A DNA stretch of 22,750 nt from Leptofilum sp050292445. GTDB lineage: Bacteria; Chloroflexota; Anaerolineae; Promineifilales; Promineifilaceae. Numbering within the stretch: position 1 is the first letter of the stretch; each line of letters opens with the position of its first letter. The position numbers were made by a program, and so were the translations under genes. Below the pieces are notes generated by a model, which made no database searches, was not told the DNA's origin, and saw only the letters and a program-made list of their open reading frames with translations. The DNA is taken from assembly GCA_050292445.1 (NCBI GenBank), contig JBNKLQ010000076.1, positions 1 through 22,750 of the forward strand, written 5' to 3'. Positions 1 through 7,087 of the stretch are shown here, piece by piece.

Positions 1-100
1 CTTTGCCCAGAGCGCGCAGCAGCTCGGCTCCATCGCCAGCGCTGATTTTACCTTCTTCTATCATTTTTAAGATTTGCATGCGTTCGTCTGCGGATGCCAT
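1..100 (-). CDS. SHOCT-like domain protein, N-terminal fragment (runs off the window)
   Basis: This is a minus-strand reading frame that begins with ATG at 98-100, preceded by AGGA at a good distance, and stays open to the window edge, so only 33 residues are visible. They contain ERMQILKMIEEGKIS followed by a GDGAELLRAL helix, which is the SHOCT-like short helical hairpin found at the ends of YvlB/LiaX-type and DUF2089 proteins. Nearly the same segment ends the 417-residue protein at 4611-5864. The family module is thought to be a small interaction or oligomerisation domain. What follows it here, for example a DUF4097 beta domain, is outside the window. It lies downstream of the GNAT gene in the same direction, separated by an inverted-repeat spacer. 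Confidence 0.7.
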   Translation of the reverse strand, partial: MASADERMQILKMIEEGKISAGDGAELLRALGK

Positions 101-112
101 GATATTCCTCTA

Positions 113-186
113 TGATTGTTTGGTTTGCAGGTCTGCAAGTTTGCGAGTTTGCAAGTAAAACTTGCCACCTGCATACTTGCAACTTG
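113..186. repeat. intergenic inverted-repeat spacer (GCAAG/CTTGC family)
   Basis: The short gap between two co-oriented genes is built almost entirely from variants of TTTGCAAG and its complement. GCAGGT at 127-132 pairs with ACCTGC at 167-172, and GCAAG at 151-155 pairs with CTTGC at 161-165. A related element with GTATGCAAG arms lies after the next gene (1197-1228). There is no coding potential or transposase. It probably forms a hairpin in RNA. Confidence 0.55.
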
Positions 187-1176
187 TTACTCTTTCAAAT
201 TCAGCCGCATGTGTGTCAATGTGCGGCGCGGCTGAAAATTCGCTTCTTGCAGCAGGGCATTTACCAGTTCGTCATCATCAGGATGATCGATCTGCACATT
301 GCGGCGCGGTAAATACTGTAGCCGCCGGATCAGTTTGGCTAGCAACGGCCGTTCCAACCGACCCTGCCACGAGGGATGAACCCGAAGCGACGCCTTATAT
401 GCCCGTCCCCACTCTGAAGCGAGACTGGCCAGCCCCACCAACTCGATTTTCCCAGTGGTGGCGACCCATGTTTCAGAGTGACGGCCGTTCAAAAAGTTCA
501 TCACCCTGACCCAAATGCCATTCTTGTACGCATCTTGCTTGAGCTGTTCTGGCCAATGCAAATCTGCGTGCAATGCCTGCTGATCCAGCGCATAAGCCGT
601 CTTCCACTCGGGCCGCTTCAGCTCACGAATCGGTGGTCCCACGGTGTCCAGGTTCAGCTCCAAGCGGCGCAACCGGGAAACGGAGGCCGCCCAATGGGTC
701 ATGCTGCCAATTGTGGTGTAATTCAATACATTGTAAAGTTCAATAGCCGGGTGGTTTTGCTTGACCACCTGCAAAAGAATCTGGTTCCCGTGCCGCTGCC
801 GCACCAGATTTTCTACCTGCTGCATCAACAGCCGGGCGATGCCCCGCCGCCGAAATTCGGGATGAACGGCCACGTTTACCACCAGGTAACGGCCCGGCAT
901 TTCTGTGGTCAGGACCGTGACGTTGCCCACGATACGGCCGTTTTCTTCCCAGACAAAGCCCAATGACAACTTGGCGGCTGCTGGACTTAATCGCCACAAA
1001 ATGGCGGGGGACTCCAGCGCGGCGGCATTCCCGGCAAACATTTTGCGCCCTTCTGCGTCCAGAGAAGCGCCAAACACCAATTCCAGCAACTTTAGAATGC
1101 CCGGAATATCGGTGTTCATATTAATCGGCCGTGGCCCGTTTTTCGATTGGTCCTGCGAGGGTGCGGTAACAATCAT
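187..1176 (-). CDS. GNAT-family N-acetyltransferase
   Basis: This 329-residue protein has a recognisable GNAT acetyl-CoA-binding core. A beta strand YLVVNVAVHPEFRRRGIARLL at about residues 97-117 carries the Q/R-x-x-G-x-G/A motif as RRRGIA (109-114). It is followed by an alpha helix and an ILLQVVKQNHPAIELYNVLNY segment typical of motif B. The C-terminal half (about 180-329) looks like a second, degenerate GNAT-like fold, a common arrangement in large GNATs. The acceptor substrate cannot be deduced. The start is uncertain: no clear Shine-Dalgarno precedes 1176, and an internal ATG near residue 20 (MNTDIPGIL) is a possible alternative. It follows the ABC permease gene in the same direction and may modify the product or target of that system, but this is conjecture. 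Confidence 0.8.
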   Translation of the reverse strand: MIVTAPSQDQSKNGPRPINMNTDIPGILKLLELVFGASLDAEGRKMFAGNAAALESPAILWRLSPAAAKLSLGFVWEENGRIVGNVTVLTTEMPGRYLVVNVAVHPEFRRRGIARLLMQQVENLVRQRHGNQILLQVVKQNHPAIELYNVLNYTTIGSMTHWAASVSRLRRLELNLDTVGPPIRELKRPEWKTAYALDQQALHADLHWPEQLKQDAYKNGIWVRVMNFLNGRHSETWVATTGKIELVGLASLASEWGRAYKASLRVHPSWQGRLERPLLAKLIRRLQYLPRRNVQIDHPDDDELVNALLQEANFQPRRTLTHMRLNLKE

Positions 1177-1196
1177 AAAGGTATGCGAGTTTTGGG

Positions 1197-1228
1197 GTAT
1201 GCAAGAAGCATATCCGCTGCTTGCATAC
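1197..1228. repeat. 9-bp inverted repeat between permease and GNAT genes
   Basis: GTATGCAAG at 1197-1205 is perfectly complementary to CTTGCATAC at 1220-1228, with a 14-nt loop. Another partial copy of the arm (GGTATGCGAG) lies just upstream at about 1180. The element directly abuts the stop codon of the permease (1230-1232). It lacks a clear U-run on the minus strand, so it is a spacer hairpin rather than a convincing terminator. Confidence 0.5.
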
Positions 1229-1229
1229 T

Positions 1230-2099
1230 TTAATATTCCGACAAACTCCCTCTGCGCCGGGCACGGTTTTCTTCATGACGATATAGCCAGAAGCCCAGCA
1301 GAGGCATGGCAACGCCAAAGAGCGTCACAATACCTAATTCTACACCAATCGGAGCCAGTTCGGGGAATCCATTTGGATATCCCATCAAAGTTGAGCGAAA
1401 GGCATCGACGCCATAAGAAAGTGGAATCGCCTTGGCAATCCACAGCAACGGTTCTGGCAAGGCAGAAAACGGAAAGAACGGCGCGCAAAAGATCATAAAA
1501 CCGAACTGAATCAGGTTTACGGCCGTTTGCGCCGCTTCCTTAATCCGCAATGTCCAGGCCGCAAAAGCAAACCCTGTGCCAAATGTGCCAGACAGCGTCA
1601 TAACCAAAATGTACACGGCCAAAGGACCATTGTTGATGGGCAGCTCGCCCAACAAAGAACTCATCAAAATAGCCGCAGCAATAGAGAGCAACCCCGTCCA
1701 CAGCAGCGTCAGCGTCACTCGTGAGGCCAGCGCAGCAAACTTGGAAGCCGGACTCATGTAAAGCTGCTCCAGCGTGCCCTGTTTTTGTTCCCGACGCACG
1801 TTAAAGCCAATGCTCCACAATGTATCCGATAGATAAAGGAAAATTACAAAGCCATACACTACCAGCCCGGTTACCTCGCTGCTGGATTCGCTCTGGACGC
1901 CGTCTGGGGCAAACATCAGCCCAGCCAGCGTCAGCACCAGCACAATGAGGAAAATCTGGGCGAAGCTGGCCACAAACTCCACCGGGTAGCGCAGCTGGAT
2001 GATGAACTCTTTCTTCACCATCGCGACAAAGGTGCTAAGCGTGGCCATCGGTTCAGACATGCGCTCATAGGGTTCTTTTTTAGGCGAAACGGCCGTCAT
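1230..2099 (-). CDS. ABC-2 type exporter permease subunit
   Basis: This 289-residue integral membrane protein has about six hydrophobic segments. An N-terminal cytoplasmic segment precedes the first TM helix (FAQIFLIVLVLTLAGLMF, about residues 47-64). A polar loop, further TM helices and a final TM helix before a basic tail follow (LFGVAMPLLGFWLYRHEENRARRR). The segment RREQKQGTLEQLYMSP is the ABC-2 coupling-type loop that also occurs in the second permease (RFEQETGTLEAVFITP), so the two are paralogs likely forming a heterodimeric channel. The start at 2099 is supported by AAGGA ten bases upstream. Only 12 bases separate it from the stop of the small protein upstream. Its ATPase is at 3526-4527. 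The substrate is unknown. Confidence 0.85.
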   Translation of the reverse strand: MTAVSPKKEPYERMSEPMATLSTFVAMVKKEFIIQLRYPVEFVASFAQIFLIVLVLTLAGLMFAPDGVQSESSSEVTGLVVYGFVIFLYLSDTLWSIGFNVRREQKQGTLEQLYMSPASKFAALASRVTLTLLWTGLLSIAAAILMSSLLGELPINNGPLAVYILVMTLSGTFGTGFAFAAWTLRIKEAAQTAVNLIQFGFMIFCAPFFPFSALPEPLLWIAKAIPLSYGVDAFRSTLMGYPNGFPELAPIGVELGIVTLFGVAMPLLGFWLYRHEENRARRRGSLSEY

Positions 2100-2111
2100 A
2101 ATTTTGTGTCC

Positions 2112-2531
2112 TTAATCTAATCCAATAATGACTAACTCATCATCATCTTGCACCCGAATAAATTCCACTGCCATGAGCGAATCCAGGTATGTTTCCAGCG
2201 TTTTAGCCGGATCGTCGCTTTGCACCATCATGTTGCGCAGGCGCAGCGCCTGGTTCACCGGTGGCCGTTGGGGGAGCAGGAGACCAACTAGCGGAATGGG
2301 GATGGGAATGCGCAAATTGACCCGCTCACCATCGCCTGGGTTATGTACAAAAATGCGCAGCCAGGAAAACAGCGCCCGACGGCCGATTTTCACCGGAGCC
2401 GCTTTCGCCAAGGATTGCACAGTTTCTACCTGCACCATCAACTCGCCGCCGCTGGCGTTGGGCTGCCACACTTCTTTATCCTGCTGCAAAATTAATGCCT
2501 GCTTTTCCGCTGCTTTGTATTCTTTGCTCAT
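2112..2531 (-). CDS. small accessory protein encoded between two ABC permease genes; related to the 140-residue SHOCT-like protein
   Basis: The 139-residue protein is soluble except for a hydrophobic IPIPIPLVGLLLPQ patch. I placed the start at 2531 because AGGGG precedes that ATG. The longer frame to 2657 would read through a hairpin repeat and overlap the upstream permease. The middle (SWLRIFVHNPGDGERVNLRIPIPIP) and the acidic C-terminus (VEFIRVQDDDELVIIGLD) align with the C-terminal domain of the 140-residue protein at 5979-6401 (SWFRV.., VDVQDEDSNEHVQVYLD). This copy lacks the SHOCT-like N-terminus, carrying instead a charged KEYKAAEKQALILQQDKE segment. It sits between the two permease genes, with 12 bases to the downstream one, so it probably works with the exporter. 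The molecular function is unknown. Confidence 0.75.
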   Translation of the reverse strand: MSKEYKAAEKQALILQQDKEVWQPNASGGELMVQVETVQSLAKAAPVKIGRRALFSWLRIFVHNPGDGERVNLRIPIPIPLVGLLLPQRPPVNQALRLRNMMVQSDDPAKTLETYLDSLMAVEFIRVQDDDELVIIGLD

Positions 2532-2549
2532 AGTTACCCCTGCTGAGTA

Positions 2550-2564
2550 AGGACTGCCAGTCCT
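2550..2564. repeat. AGGACTGCCAGTCCT palindrome, copy 1
   Basis: This is a 15-base palindrome in the 46-base gap between the permease at 2578-3435 and the next gene. The same palindrome occurs twice more at 5899-5913 and 5945-5959, always between minus-strand genes. It is long enough to fold as a small RNA hairpin. Confidence 0.65.
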
Positions 2565-2577
2565 GATTACGCCGATG

Positions 2578-3435
2578 CTAAAACTGCCCAATTCCCTGAT
2601 TACCGCGCAAATTGCCCTCGGTCCGGTTAAATACCCAAATGCCAAATAGTGGGGCAAACAACAAAAATGCCCACAACACGGCGAAATCCAAATACCAATT
2701 TTCTAAAAAGAAGCCCACACCCAGCAACGCCGACCGCACGCCATTCACCATCCAGGTAGGCGGGAACATCTGGGCCACCAGCCGCAAGTAAGGTGGCAGC
2801 ACCGCCACGGGGAAGAAAATACCCATCAAAAAGCTCACCAGCCACTGCATCAAATTCAGCACTGATTGGGACTCTTTAATTTTGAGGACCACAGCACCAA
2901 AGACAAATGCAACCCCGTAGAGCGGAATCAGCCCGATGAACAGGAACAGCAGCGCCAGCATAATATCGCCCTGAAAGGGATTGACGCGGAAAATAAGGCA
3001 GCCCAGGATAAAAGCGACAACGGCCGTTCCCGTACTGCGAATCGCGCTATACATCGAGACACCGGCAATCAGCACTGCACTAGAAGTGGGCGTGATGAAA
3101 ACCGCTTCCAGCGTGCCCGTTTCCTGCTCAAAGCGTACCCAGTAAGCAATGTGCCAGAAGGCACTGGAAACAATGGAAAAAATGTTGGCCCCGATGAGTA
3201 AATAAGCCACGTAGTTGGCCGTGCCCGTGTTGGCGGCAAAATTTGCTGCCGCATCATCCCCGGCGGTTGCTTGGCCCAGCAGCATCGGCATGGCGGCAAA
3301 TACGATGGGGATAATAAATTCCATCACGAGCTGACCAGGGTAGCGGGTGATGTTGATCAACCGCAGCCGCGTCTCGGCCAGCGCTGCCGAGAGCTTGTTC
3401 CGGAAGGTGGGGGGTGTGTAAGTAAGTGTTGTCAT
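2578..3435 (-). CDS. ABC-2 type exporter permease subunit
   Basis: This 285-residue protein has about six TM segments. The first is VMEFIIPIVFAAMPMLLG (about residues 37-54). A second follows a long GDDAAANFAANTGTANY extracytoplasmic loop (YLLIGANIFSIVSSAFWHIAYW). The coupling segment RFEQETGTLEAVFITP comes next, then four helices including LNLMQWLVSFLMGIFFPVAVLP, a conserved ABC-2 'FFPxxxLP' element. It is a paralog of the permease at 1230-2099 and the probable second half of the channel. The first gene downstream of the ATPase gene, it is separated from it by an inverted-repeat spacer. No clear Shine-Dalgarno is seen before 3435, where the spacer begins. Confidence 0.85.
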   Translation of the reverse strand: MTTLTYTPPTFRNKLSAALAETRLRLINITRYPGQLVMEFIIPIVFAAMPMLLGQATAGDDAAANFAANTGTANYVAYLLIGANIFSIVSSAFWHIAYWVRFEQETGTLEAVFITPTSSAVLIAGVSMYSAIRSTGTAVVAFILGCLIFRVNPFQGDIMLALLFLFIGLIPLYGVAFVFGAVVLKIKESQSVLNLMQWLVSFLMGIFFPVAVLPPYLRLVAQMFPPTWMVNGVRSALLGVGFFLENWYLDFAVLWAFLLFAPLFGIWVFNRTEGNLRGNQGIGQF

Positions 3436-3442
3436 AGTTTCT

Positions 3443-3515
3443 AGTAACCAGTATTCAGTGAATCAGTGATCAGTGAGTCAGTAACTGAAAACTGAATACT
3501 GACCTACTGATTACT
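3443..3515. repeat. CAGTAATCAGTA-family inverted-repeat spacer, copy 1
   Basis: The gap between the ATPase and permease genes consists of iterated CAGT/ACTG words. CAGTATTCAGT at 3449-3459 is perfectly complementary to ACTGAATACTG at 3491-3501, and the outer arms (AGTAAC, GATTACT) extend the pairing imperfectly. A second member lies at 7224-7270. The sequence has no coding capacity. Confidence 0.6.
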
Positions 3516-3525
3516 GGCCAACTGC

Positions 3526-4527
3526 TTACTGTGCCGTATCCTCTGCCAAGGTGCGGCCAGTGTGGGCGATGAACACATCTTCCAGAGTGACTTCTTCTGG
3601 TGTGATTTTTTGCAGGATGGCCCCGTGGCCGCTGAGCGTTTGGATGAGCTGGGGTAGGACGGCCGTTTGGCTCGGTGTCACCACAGTTAGTTGGTTATGA
3701 CCATTGACCGACGTGATGGCGGAGCGCGTAATGCCGGTTAGACCGGAAACGGCCGTACTTGCTTGCTTGGGAATTACGCCTTCCAGCCGGATCACCGTTT
3801 CTTGGCCCACAGATTCCTTTAAATCGGCCACTGTGCCCTGGGCAATCACTTCGCCCCGGTCGATGATGGCCACCCGATCGCACAACGTTTCTGCTTCGGC
3901 CATAATGTGGGTGGTATAAATCACCGTTTTGCCATGCTCGTTCAAATCGCGCACAATGGCTCGTAGTTCCCGCGCCGAGGGCAAATCCAGCGTGTTGGTT
4001 GGCTCATCCAAAATGAGCAGCGGTGCATCGTTAATCAATGCTTTGGCAAAAGCCAGCTTCATTTTCTGCCCGGAGGAGTAGGTTTCCACAGCCCGGTCGG
4101 CAATTTCGCCCAGATTGAGTCGCTCGATGACCTTTTCTGCCCGGCGGGCGCGTTCGGCAGGGGGCAAATGGTAGAGTGCGCCAAAAAAGATGAGGTTTTC
4201 GCGCCCGGTGAGTTTCCAGTAGAGGCCGCGCTCGCCCATCAACATGCAGCCGACAGTGGCCCGGATGGCGTCATCTTGTTTGGTCAGCTCGAAACCATTG
4301 ATCCAGGCACGGCCGTTTGTGGGCAGCAGCAGGGTTGTCAGGCACTTGATCAATGTCGTTTTGCCAGCGCCGTTTGGCCCCAGCAAACCGAAAATTTCAC
4401 CTCGCTCAATCTCCAGCGAGATGCCTTTCAATGCTTCCACTTCACGCACTGTGGATTTAAACAGTCCGTGACGCTTTTTCGTCACGTATGTTTTTTGCAG
4501 ATTATCGATTTTGACAGGTGTTGCCAT
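3526..4527 (-). CDS. ABC-2 exporter ATP-binding protein (DrrA/NatA-like)
   Basis: This 333-residue nucleotide-binding subunit would power the two permeases. Visible motifs are Walker A GPNGAGKT (50-57), signature YSSGQ (150-154, instead of LSGGQ), Walker B LLILDE (170-175) with D-loop TNTLD, and the switch histidine in TTHIMAEAE (H207). The usual Q-loop glutamine is not evident: the segment reads VGCMLMGERGLYWKLTGREN. A C-terminal regulatory extension (about 240-333) ends in EEVTLEDVFIAHTGR, characteristic of DrrA-type exporters. I chose the ATG at 4525-4527 because the longer frame to 4590 would translate the inverted-repeat spacer (4547-4604). It lies downstream of the DUF4097/SHOCT fusion gene. 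The substrate is not deducible, though drug, lipid or peptide export is usual for this class. Confidence 0.9.
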   Translation of the reverse strand: MATPVKIDNLQKTYVTKKRHGLFKSTVREVEALKGISLEIERGEIFGLLGPNGAGKTTLIKCLTTLLLPTNGRAWINGFELTKQDDAIRATVGCMLMGERGLYWKLTGRENLIFFGALYHLPPAERARRAEKVIERLNLGEIADRAVETYSSGQKMKLAFAKALINDAPLLILDEPTNTLDLPSARELRAIVRDLNEHGKTVIYTTHIMAEAETLCDRVAIIDRGEVIAQGTVADLKESVGQETVIRLEGVIPKQASTAVSGLTGITRSAITSVNGHNQLTVVTPSQTAVLPQLIQTLSGHGAILQKITPEEVTLEDVFIAHTGRTLAEDTAQ

Positions 4528-4546
4528 AGGATTGCCTGTTTGGGTA

Positions 4547-4604
4547 GTAAAAAGTGAATGAGTGAAAAGTAGATAGTAGCCACTTTTCACTTATCACTTT
4601 TTAC
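4547..4604. repeat. GTGAAAAGT-family inverted-repeat spacer, copy 1
   Basis: The left arm at 4547-4570 (GTAAAAAGTG..GTGAAAAGT) is almost perfectly complementary to the right arm at 4582-4604 (ACTTTTCAC..CACTTTTTAC), with an 11-base loop. It fills the gap between the DUF4097/SHOCT gene and the ATPase start. A sibling occurs at 11804-11856 between two plus-strand genes. Confidence 0.7.
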
Positions 4605-4610
4605 TTTTCA

Positions 4611-5864
4611 CTAACCCCTATTTTCTAATGCCTCTAGAAGCGTTGCTGCTTCACCAGGTGAAATAATGCCCTGTTCCACCATCTTTAGAATTTTGAGCTG
4701 CTCTTCGCTGCTAGCTTTTTTCTTTGGTTCTGGCGGGGGAGCTGGTCTAGGCCCACGTTGGCGCTGGTGTTGGCGCTCGGCCCGCTGACGGGCGCGTTCT
4801 GCAGCCTTTTCGGCGCGGGCGGTGGCTTGTTCCACCTTGCGGGAGATTTTTTCGGAAATCCTTTGCGTGAATTCTGGCCCCAATTTTGTTTCTAGCCGCT
4901 GGCTAATTTGGGAAACTTGTTCGTTGATCTGCTGGCTAATTTGACTGCCCAAATTGGAAAAATCGATGTCGAAATCTGCTTCAAATGGCTCAAATGAAAC
5001 ATCATCGTTCCATTTTTGATCCACAATTTCACCTTCCTTGAGGATGATACGGCCGTTTGCCGTAAAGCTAGCATTGGTTTCGCCATCGCCCAAGCGACCC
5101 ACAAGCGTATTTTCCATCTCCGTTTCTTTTTCCAACGGTAGTCGGTTTTTAATTGAAGGTGCGGTAGCGGTGAGATTTAGCGGGGAGGTGACTGGCCAGC
5201 GCACAATGATGTCCCGTTCGGCCGTAAAGCTGTGGTCGCCCTGGCTTAGGCCACCGCTGAGGCGGATGTCGCCCTGAATGCCCTGCACAGTTACCAACCC
5301 ACCCAAATTGCGCAGGTTGATGTCGCGCATACCGCTTTCGACGGTGACATTGCCGTTGACGGTGCGCAGGCTCACATCACCTTGCGCCTGGTGAAGCAGC
5401 ACGTCGCCATTCACGTTGCGTGCCGATAGGTCACCATGGATGGCTTGCACCGTTAGCCCGCCAATGTTGCGCAGCGAGGCATCGCCGTGAACCGTGTCCA
5501 GCGTGAGTTCGCCGTTCAGGTTTTTGGCGGAGATGTCAGCATTGAGGGTGTGGACATGGACGTTGTTGAGGCCGTTTAAAACGGCGTCGCCATTCAGCTC
5601 CACCAGCTCCACGTCGCCTTCTACCAGCTTGATGGCAGTATCGCCATTCACATAGTTAATCCACAGGCTGCTGTGGATAGGGATGGTGAGCTTAAGCGTT
5701 TCGGTGCTGTCGATGGTGAGCTTCTCTTCAGCTTCATTGATCTCGAAGTTGGCTCCTTTGATGGAAACGGCCGCTTCTGCCGAGGTCCGTACCACCAAAT
5801 CTCCGTTGCAGCTGTTGATGTTGATTTGTGGCGCTTTGCCTGTAAAAATCTTTTCCTGGTTCAT
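4611..5864 (-). CDS. DUF4097-type beta-repeat protein with coiled coil and C-terminal SHOCT-like domain (YvlB/LiaX-like)
   Basis: This 417-residue protein has three parts. Residues about 10-235 are a beta-solenoid-like array of roughly 18-20-residue repeats built on hxGDhxLxxhxG (VNGDTAIKL, VEGDVELVE, LNGDAVLNG, VHGDASLRN, IHGDLSARN, VNGDVLLHQ, VNGNVTVES), as in DUF4097 proteins. Residues about 300-365 form a charged coiled coil (QISQQINEQVSQISQRLE.., then AEKAAERARQRAERQ). After a Pro-rich linker, residues 387-417 are a SHOCT-like hairpin (ILKMVEQGIIS..EAATLLEAL). There is no signal peptide or TM segment. AAGG before 5864 supports the start. Firmicutes YvlB/LiaX proteins use the same two modules in envelope stress sensing, but there the SHOCT-like module is N-terminal; here it is C-terminal. 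A role with the downstream ABC exporter is inferred from position only. Confidence 0.85.
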   Translation of the reverse strand: MNQEKIFTGKAPQININSCNGDLVVRTSAEAAVSIKGANFEINEAEEKLTIDSTETLKLTIPIHSSLWINYVNGDTAIKLVEGDVELVELNGDAVLNGLNNVHVHTLNADISAKNLNGELTLDTVHGDASLRNIGGLTVQAIHGDLSARNVNGDVLLHQAQGDVSLRTVNGNVTVESGMRDINLRNLGGLVTVQGIQGDIRLSGGLSQGDHSFTAERDIIVRWPVTSPLNLTATAPSIKNRLPLEKETEMENTLVGRLGDGETNASFTANGRIILKEGEIVDQKWNDDVSFEPFEADFDIDFSNLGSQISQQINEQVSQISQRLETKLGPEFTQRISEKISRKVEQATARAEKAAERARQRAERQHQRQRGPRPAPPPEPKKKASSEEQLKILKMVEQGIISPGEAATLLEALENRG

Positions 5865-5898
5865 AAAACACCTTCTTGCTGTGTTGTTGTATTAACTT

Positions 5899-5959
5899 AG
5901 GACTGGCAGTCCTTAATATTCTATAACTAAAACTTTCATAGGGCAGGACTGCCAGTCCT
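5899..5959. repeat. two AGGACTG(G/C)CAGTCCT palindromes, copies 2 and 3
   Basis: Copies lie at 5899-5913 and 5945-5959, separated by a 31-base AT-rich spacer, in the gap between the SHOCT-like gene and the DUF4097/SHOCT gene. They differ only at the central base. Because each is self-complementary, the pair can also fold with each other. Confidence 0.7.
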
Positions 5960-5978
5960 GGTTTCGGAGGGCAGCGTA

Positions 5979-6401
5979 TTAATCAAGATAGACTTGCACG
6001 TGTTCGTTGCTGTCTTCATCTTGCACATCAACCAACATGCCAGATTTCATATCTTTCATCATACCAGTCAGCTCATTCCAGTCCAGATTTTCAATCTCTG
6101 GGCTGAAGCGGCTGCCAATTTTCAGGCCAAACTTCATCATGCGGACGGGGATGTTGACTGTGACGCGGTTCTTGCCCGTTTCTAGATTGGCCACGCGGAC
6201 GCGGAACCAGCTTGGGTCCTGGCCTTCTGGGGCAGCAGGTGCTGTTGGGGCAGCTGGCGCTTTTTCTACTGGTGGTGGTGGTGGTGCTTTTTCGGCGACG
6301 GTTGGTTCGCCAATATCGCTTAACAAGTTAGCAGCTTCTGCGGCCGTAATTTTGCCATTGCTCAATAGTTCTAAAATTTCCATGCGGCTTGGTTTGCTCA
6401 T
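5979..6401 (-). CDS. SHOCT-like domain protein, 140 residues
   Basis: The N-terminus carries a SHOCT-like helical hairpin (RMEILELLSNGKIT.. EAANLLSDI, residues about 6-29). A Pro/Ala-rich linker follows (PPPPPVEKAPAAPTAPAAP, about 40-58), and then a C-terminal domain (about 64-140). The C-terminal domain starts SWFRVRV and ends VDVQDEDSNEHVQVYLD, matching the small protein at 2112-2531. GGAG seven bases upstream of 6401 supports the start. It has no TM helix or signal. It probably acts as an intracellular adaptor or partner of the other SHOCT-containing proteins, which is inferred from the shared module. Translation products like this are often annotated only as hypothetical. Confidence 0.8.
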   Translation of the reverse strand: MSKPSRMEILELLSNGKITAAEAANLLSDIGEPTVAEKAPPPPPVEKAPAAPTAPAAPEGQDPSWFRVRVANLETGKNRVTVNIPVRMMKFGLKIGSRFSPEIENLDWNELTGMMKDMKSGMLVDVQDEDSNEHVQVYLD

Positions 6402-6455
6402 GATATGCTCCTGGTTGAATTATTTACTTTACATAAAATGATCGTCGGTTTTTAA

Positions 6456-6512
6456 ATTTCCCCGGAAACTTTCTGCACAGTAGAAATTCTGGCAAGCAGT
6501 TTCCAGGGAAAT
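6456..6512. repeat. 15-bp inverted repeat upstream of the SHOCT-like gene
   Basis: ATTTCCCCGGAAACT at 6456-6470 and AGTTTCCAGGGAAAT at 6498-6512 are complementary at 14 of 15 positions, with a 27-base loop. It lies between the stop of the 182-residue gene (6526) and the start of the SHOCT-like gene (6401). Neither strand shows a strong U-run, so it could be an attenuator, an mRNA-processing hairpin or an operator. Confidence 0.55.
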
Positions 6513-6525
6513 GTTGGTTACTCGG

Positions 6526-7074
6526 TTAGCCTGCAGGTTGGGCGCTGGCGGCCATGAAGCCCATTTGCTCCAGCGTAGACATCAGCGGTTGTGGGTTGGC
6601 CATGCGTACGGCCCCGTACCACCATTCCCCTTTGTCACCTCGGAAGACCAGGCCACCATCGGCATGACGGCCGTCTATGGGGATGAGCAATTGGGTGGGT
6701 TTGCCGGTGCGTGCGGCCGTATTGAACACAACGGGGCTATCAAAATGCAGTTCCATCACCAGGGAGTCCGTGGCGTAATCATTGAGGGTCTGCTCGGAGA
6801 GGCCCACATCGACAATGCCGGAATTGTTCAGCTGGCTCAGGGATTGCTCGGCGGCGGCTACCAATGAATCGAAATTGGGATGCCCTGGATTCAGGACCGT
6901 ACGGTTGCCGTGATCCACAATAATGATGCGCGATGGCGTTACGTTTACTGTGTTCCCAAGAAACCACATCCAATTGCCTGTATTAAACGCATTGATGATG
7001 TAAATAACGGCCACAATAAAGACAGCCATGCCAATGAACGGCTCTAAAACGCGAACTTTCTTTGGATTTTCCAT
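6526..7074 (-). CDS. single-TM membrane protein of unknown function, 182 residues
   Basis: A short basic N-terminus (MENPKKVRVLEP) leads into one TM helix (FIGMAVFIVAVIYIINAF, about residues 13-30). The remainder is a polar domain of about 140 residues containing SRIIIVDHGNRTVLNPG, a helix around FDSLVAAAEQSLSQL and a beta-rich end with GDKGEWWYGAVRM. The predicted topology is N-in with the domain outside the membrane or at its surface. I do not recognise the family. AAGGAG before 7074 gives a firm start. It is preceded by two hairpins (7088-7177) and sits between the DUF2089 regulator and SHOCT-like genes, so a membrane-located sensor or anchor for this cluster is plausible but unproven. Confidence 0.75.
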   Translation of the reverse strand: MENPKKVRVLEPFIGMAVFIVAVIYIINAFNTGNWMWFLGNTVNVTPSRIIIVDHGNRTVLNPGHPNFDSLVAAAEQSLSQLNNSGIVDVGLSEQTLNDYATDSLVMELHFDSPVVFNTAARTGKPTQLLIPIDGRHADGGLVFRGDKGEWWYGAVRMANPQPLMSTLEQMGFMAASAQPAG

Positions 7075-7087
7075 TTTTCTGCTCCTT

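Noticed and set aside
478..966. Plus-strand open frame of 162 codons antisense to the GNAT gene
   Set aside because: It has no ribosome-binding site or recognisable motif, and the minus strand encodes a clear GNAT core.
2532..2657. Longer start for the small protein at 2112-2531
   Set aside because: The extension would translate the AGGACTG palindrome and overlap the permease end. ATG 2531 has a good AGGGG ribosome-binding site.
4528..4590. Longer start for the ABC ATPase
   Set aside because: The added residues come from the inverted-repeat spacer and do not resemble the N-terminus of ABC ATPases.
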